Positions 59,220 through 64,000 of a stretch of DNA of 64,000 nt are shown piece by piece. Source of the stretch: Cryptomeria japonica (taxonomy: Eukaryota > Streptophyta > Pinopsida > Cupressales > Cupressaceae). A program made the translations under genes and the position numbers. The number at the start of each line of letters is the position of its first letter. Position 1 is the first letter of the stretch. The stretch covers positions 379,641,179-379,705,178 of the forward strand of contig NC_081407.1 of assembly GCF_030272615.1 (NCBI RefSeq), in the 5' to 3' direction. Under the pieces are notes generated by a model that was not told the origin of the DNA, made no database searches, and was given only the letters and a program-made list of their open reading frames with translations.

Positions 59220-60590
59220 TTATACAAATTCTTCATAATCTTCTGGTTCTTTGGAGTTTCCTTCATCATTTCTTTCTACAAATTCATCAATTTTCACATT
59301 TGCACTTTCTACTATTTTGTTAGATGATTTGATCAGACATTTAAATGCTTTACTTCTAGAAGAATAACCAAGAAATGTTCCTTCTTCACTTTTCTGATCA
59401 AACTTTCCATTTCTATCATCTTTGTGTACATAGCATCTACTTCCAAAGATTTTGAAGTAACTTACATTAGGTTTCTTGTCATACCAGATTTCATATGGTG
59501 TCTTCAAACTTCCTTTCTTCAGTTGTACTCGGTTCAGGGTGTAAACTGTTGTGCTTATTGGCTCTCTCCAAAATGTTTGTGGCACTTTCTTTTCAATCAT
59601 CAGGGTTCTGGCACAATCTACAATAGATCTGTTTCTTCTCTCAGCTATCCCATTTTGCTATGGAGTTCTCAGTGCAGAGACTTGTCTTTTTATACCATGA
59701 TCATTGTAGAATAAATTGAACTCATCAGAGGTAAACTCTCCTCCTCTATCTGATCTAAGATATTTCAGTTGTCTTCCTGTTTCATTTTCAACTCTTGCCT
59801 TGTACCATTTAAACATTTGAAAAGCTTCTGATTTTTAAAAAAAAAACATAACTGACATCATCCTTGAATAATCATCCATAAATAATATGAAATATTTATC
59901 ACCATAATAACTTTGAACTTTCATAGGACCACAAAGATCAGTGTGCACAAGATCTAAAATTCCCTTAGAAGTGTAGGACTTACTTGTAAAGCTTGATCTT
60001 GTCATCTTATCCATCTGGCATCCTTGACACATAACATTCTCAGGCTTTTCCAAACTTGGTAGACCTCTTACTCGGTGCTTCTTTCTTATTTTGATCAGAT
60101 TATCAAAATTTACATGACAAAAACTTTTATGCCATAACCAAGTACCATCTATCTTTGCATAAAGACACTTATTCCGAGTTGAGTCAAGGTGAAATGTGTC
60201 ACCTTTTGTTTGAGTCCCAGTAGTAGCTAACTTTCCATGCTTGTCATGAACTTTGACAATTCCTTTCTGAAATTCAATTCGGTAACCTGTGTTGTTTAGT
60301 TGTGCTACACTCAACAAATTATATTTCAAACCTTCAACCCAATAAACATCATTACATTTAGCATTGTTAAGAAGTGTTATGGATCCTTTACCTTTTACCG
60401 GACATGGTGCATCATTAACAAATCTTACATAACCTCCATCATAATCTTCTAACATAACAAACTTGTGTTTATCACCTGTCATGTGATGTGAGCATCCACT
60501 ATCTATGATCCAAGAATCATTAGTATTTATGTGAGATATTGGGGCTTTTTCTTCATACCTTTCTTCATTTGATCCATCTTTGATAGCCAC
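59220..60590 (-). pseudogene. Copia protease and integrase relic
   Basis: The protease active site reads SWIIDSGCSHHMTG near 60500. The GAG-pre-integrase zinc segment has LWHKSFCHVNFDNL and CQGCQMDKM. The integrase core has LVHTDLCGPMKV and FMDDYSRM. The C-terminal part near 59220-59600 reads TPYEIWYDKKPNVSYFKIFG and RCYVHKDDRNGKFD. These cleave the polyprotein and insert the DNA. Fossil with several breaks. Confidence 0.85.
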
Positions 60591-60713
60591 ATAAACTACT
60601 TCCTATGTATTAGTTTCATCTGATTTATCATCATTGGATTCCTCATCAGCTATTAGACATGACTTTCTATCTCTTCTTTTGAAGTCTCGGTGTCCTCTGT
60701 AATGATTATTTTT

Positions 60714-61652
60714 CTATCTGTCATCTCGGTAATCTCTCTTTTCACTGGATTCTTTGTTAGGGTAATTAGAAGCCATATGTCCTATTCTATCATAGTTAAA
60801 ACATTTCAAAGGCAACTTTCCTTTGCACTTACCTTTTCCTCTCAATAGCCTTCTGGCTAATAGTGCTTCAAACTCTTCTTTCTTTTTGATTTCTTCATAA
60901 AGTTTGTGTACCTCCTCCATGTTTTTGCAAAATCTTTCACTTGCTCCACTTTGATTCCCTTCACAGTACTTATACTTTCTATCATTGTAATCATCAGATT
61001 CATCAAGATGAAAAGAACTAAATGTAGACTCAATTTTATTTACTGAAGACCCACTGTTATCAAAGTTACTTAACTCAAATGCATGTAGCTTACCAATAGT
61101 AGCATCCAAAGAAACTGGCATATTGGGTACAGACCTCAATTCATTTATTACAGAGACTTGGATTGCATAAGCAGGTAGAAGGGTTCTCAATAACTTACTT
61201 GTGACATCCTTTTCTTCAATGGTTCCTCCTGCTCCTTTGATTTGATTGACAATCTCCTTTAACCTTGTACTGTACTGGGTTATGTTCTCACCTTCATTCA
61301 TTCTCATGGATTCAAGTTGTCCTCTTAGACTGTCCACTTTTGCTCTTTGAACATGTTCATCACCTCCATACACAGATATGAGCTATTCCCACATTGCCTT
61401 GGCATCATTGCAGCCTTCTAGATCATTAAACTCTGAGTCGGTCAATGCAGATGTTATTTCAATCATTGCTTGAATATGTTCTTGCTTTGCCTTTATCTCT
61501 TCCATTGTCAATGGATAGGTGCTAGGTGTAATGAAATCATTCTCCAGATAATATACAACATATTCTCCAACTCTTGATAGGTGCAGCTTCATCCTTTTTT
61601 GCCATGTAGAGAAGCTAGACTTGTTCAGCTTCGATGCATCCCTCTTATACAT
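60714..61652 (-). pseudogene. Copia gag relic
   Basis: Two adjoining frames carry the Copia gag (UBN2) domain: NKSSFSTWQKRMKLHLSRV, ENITQYSTRLKEIVNQIKG and EEKDVTSKLLRTLLPAY. A zinc-knuckle remnant (CFNYDRIGHMASNYP) follows near 60780. Gag forms the particle. Fossil, few breaks. Confidence 0.85.
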
Positions 61653-61702
61653 CTTTGGATCTTTGCCTCAAGTACCTTTAAAATTTTCCTCCTAAGTCCA
61701 AA

Positions 61703-61714
61703 GCTGTGATACCA
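61703..61714 (-). other. Copia primer-binding site, tRNA-iMet-like
   Basis: On the minus strand TGGTATCACAGC lies two bases after the 5' LTR and differs at one base from the standard TGGTATCAGAGC. Confidence 0.8.
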
Positions 61715-61716
61715 AT

Positions 61717-63290
61717 TGATAGTTATGATACTAATTGTTAAGTATAGATGCCAAGCTAACAAGATGAGAGGGGGGGGGTGAATCATACAAACTTAATCTT
61801 CAATATATTCAACAAATTCATCCTCGGTAGCTTAAATAGATATATGTAATCAAAATTGTAAAACATGCAACCTTAAGAACACATAATCATAACAACACTC
61901 ATAACACCAGATTTAATGTGGAAACCCAAATAGGGAAAAACCACTGTGGGATTTTGGACCCACTAAGAAATATACTCTTCTAGAGTATGCTCGGTTAAAA
62001 GCAAATCCTGTTAAAGATTACAAACACATTGCTAGACATGACCCAGTTAAGGGATTTCCCTCAGATCTGTTAGGATCTTCACCTTGTTAGAGGTGACCTT
62101 GTTAAAGGGTTTCAAACACTCAATCAGAATGTCACCTTACTAGAGGGTTTTACAAATAAGACTGTTAATTCCACTTGGTTAAGAGATTTTCTGTCACTTC
62201 ACAAAATAACATCAATAAAAATATATCTACAACTTTGCATCTAAAATGCTAAAGTAGATTCTTATTTGCTCAGTACAATCTAGTCATAGGACTTATATTA
62301 TCCCTTTGCTGGGCTCTATACTTTGTTAATCAAACAGGTTTTCAAGCTTTTGTGCTCGGTAATCACTATGTAGCATCCCTATACTTACACTTGCCTGCAT
62401 GCATTGTTTATCAACAATTCCTTATTTATAAACAATTTGCTAACCACTTAATCTCCTTGATCACATATCCCATGATCAATCATAGCCATTAGATCTTCAA
62501 ACTTGACTAGGTTCAATGTATCCTTCGATCTGAAAATGTTTTACCTTGCCTTGGAACTTGCATACATTTCTTGGAACTTGTGCTAAGGTATTGCGGTTCA
62601 ATTTGAGCTGTAGATCTTTTTGCTGATCTTTCATTGCCATAGATTCTTTAACAAACTTCATGCATGACATACCAATCATTTAATCAATTCTAGCTCATCA
62701 GCTTCCTTCATTAAATAATGCTTTTAATCATTTAATGCATTCTGTTACAGCTCGGTTGCAACTCAGTAAATACTAAACTTCACTCAGTAGACCTTTCGCC
62801 TTCATTAACTGATAGCGATAACCTTAAGGTTTACTGACTAAGATCCTTAGGGTTTATTGACTAGGTTCCTTAGGGTTTACCAACTAGGTTCTTTGCTTGG
62901 TAACATAGTATAGTATTAACCTTACAATCAACAACATATGTAGGATATCAAAACAATCTAAACATCATGATCTCATCATTGTCTAACTCGATAATAGTTG
63001 CCCATTGAATAACTTATTTCTCCCCTTATTCATCACAATCTTTCTGTGTCTTTTACTGACATCTTTATACTCATCAAATCATACTTCTTAAGATATGGCA
63101 ACATCATACTGAATTAGAAAATCAATTTCTTGACATCAATGACAAAATAATAATATTAAGATAGTAAACATCCTTAATCAATTATATCCATAATCATCAA
63201 CAACCTTCTCAATATCCTTAATGAAATGCCAACAATCTCCCCTTGTCTGTTATAATGCCAACAATCTCCTCTTGTCTGTTATAATGCCAA
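61717..63290 (-). repeat. Copia 5' LTR
   Basis: On the plus strand it starts TGATAGTTATGATACTAA. It has three copies of the 29-base edge unit against two in the other LTR, and additional copies of a GGTTTACTGACTAGGTTCC-like unit near 62820-62890. The outer edge reads AATGCCAAC followed by TGTACCCCC. Confidence 0.8.
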
Positions 63291-64000
63291 CTGTACCCCC
63301 AAGCAAGAAGATTGATTTAGACCCAAGATAGTGGGGTCTCACACACTCCACCAATTTACTCTCATCAACTAAAACCCTTACATAACTCTAATAATTTTCT
63401 TCACATAAACACTACATACAAGAATTTGCAACTACATCTCAAACTTGTAATAATAATAAAATGGATTTAGAGGAAATGGAGAACTTATATCTCTATGAAT
63501 TTTGTCCTCCATCTCTCCAAAGATAGACTCCTTCCTTCCCTCCAATATATCTCCTCTCTCAAAATCCTGCAAGAGTTCTCCAAAATGGAGAAGTGGGTAA
63601 CAACCCATTCTCCCTTCAAAAACTCAATATAAGAGAGATTAACCTGGAAGACTTGTAAGGGAAGGTGACACATGTCACATTCCCATCCTCTCCTCCATGA
63701 CATATTTTCTTCATTTAAGAGGGGATAAATATTAGGATACCCCATTCCCCCAAGTCTTCCCTCATAAATGAGGTATGGGTGGTAGGATCGGTACTCTCAA
63801 CTCATCTATCTTTGAAATTCGTCACTCATCTTAAAGAGGTTTTGGAGAGAAAAATAAAGTCATGGGGCCTTTATTGAATGACTAATAGGCCCCCACCTCA
63901 AGGGTATAGACCCTAGGGGTCTAATTTTGTAATTTAAACATAGAAATTGACTAAAAACCTCACATGAATGACCCACAATGACAAACCTCACAAACACATC
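63291..64000. other. Unassigned sequence, possible further LTR edge
   Basis: It starts TGTACCCCCAAGCAAGAAG exactly at the edge of the Copia LTR, and TG plus a pyrimidine run could be an LTR start. No matching copy, primer site or coding motif is seen before the window ends. Confidence 0.25.

Larger units (their letters stand above)
55595..63290 (-). mobile_element. Ty1/Copia retrotransposon, 7.7 kb, minus strand
   Basis: Two LTRs of about 1.5 kb bound an internal part with tRNA-iMet-like primer site, gag, protease, integrase, reverse transcriptase, RNase H and a polypurine tract, in the Copia order on the minus strand. The RT wording ([32 protein letters not shown]) is close to the SIRE-like group, though no env-like ORF is present. 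In the first 600 LTR bases I count roughly 28 differences (near 5%), so it is older than the Gypsy element if rates are equal. No clear target repeat was found. Structure is whole and the coding parts carry several breaks. Confidence 0.85.

Noticed and set aside
55595-63290. An env-like ORF in the Copia element, as in some SIRE elements
   Set aside because: The space between RNase H and the 3' LTR is about 490 bases of pyrimidine-rich sequence with no membrane-type frame.

Overview
The window looks like nuclear DNA of a seed plant with a large, repeat-rich genome. A gymnosperm is my best guess, from the size and decay of the retroelements and the scarcity of genes, but this is inference. I see no intact host gene. 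The content is old transposable elements, relics of host genes and AT-rich DNA.

Left part (1-27.8 kb). Three relics of one G-type lectin S-receptor-like kinase gene (SD2-5-like, apparently intronless) lie at 4.5-5.7 kb (+), 8.4-10.8 kb (-) and 22.05-26.5 kb (+). The last is split by a 340-bp solo LTR and a 1.9-kb non-autonomous LTR element. A short N-terminal relic of a CYP94-type cytochrome P450 gene sits at 12.6-13.0 kb (-). A 3.6-kb decayed coding region of unknown function fills 15.1-18.7 kb (+). The first 4.5 kb hold the 3' part of a LINE on the minus strand, interrupted by a reduced Copia element with exact 5-bp target repeats.

Middle part (27.8-36 kb). One LINE of about 8.06 kb (+) lies between perfect 16-bp target-site repeats. 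ORF1 (DUF4283-like, zinc knuckle) overlaps ORF2 (endonuclease, reverse transcriptase, zf-RVT, RNase H) by ATGA. A third coding region, absent from ordinary plant L1 elements, follows ORF2. The minus-strand LINE at 1-4.5 kb has the same third region in the same place, so it seems to belong to a LINE family rather than to one insertion accident.

Right part (36.7-64 kb). An 18.4-kb Ty3/Gypsy element of the Tat type (minus strand, 1446-bp LTRs, 5-bp target repeat GTAAG, tRNA-Lys-type primer site) carries gag, protease, a G-patch-like segment, RT, two RNase H domains and integrase. On the opposite strand it carries a plant mobile domain (PMD) gene. Degenerate TAGCGCAT repeats lie in the leader of gag and again ahead of the PMD coding region, in the sense direction each time. 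A 7.7-kb Copia element (minus) with roughly 1.5-kb LTRs follows at 55.6-63.3 kb.

Hand-counted LTR differences (about 3% for the Gypsy element, 5% for the large Copia element, 10% for the small element in the kinase relic) order the insertions by age. All retroelements are treated here as fossils.
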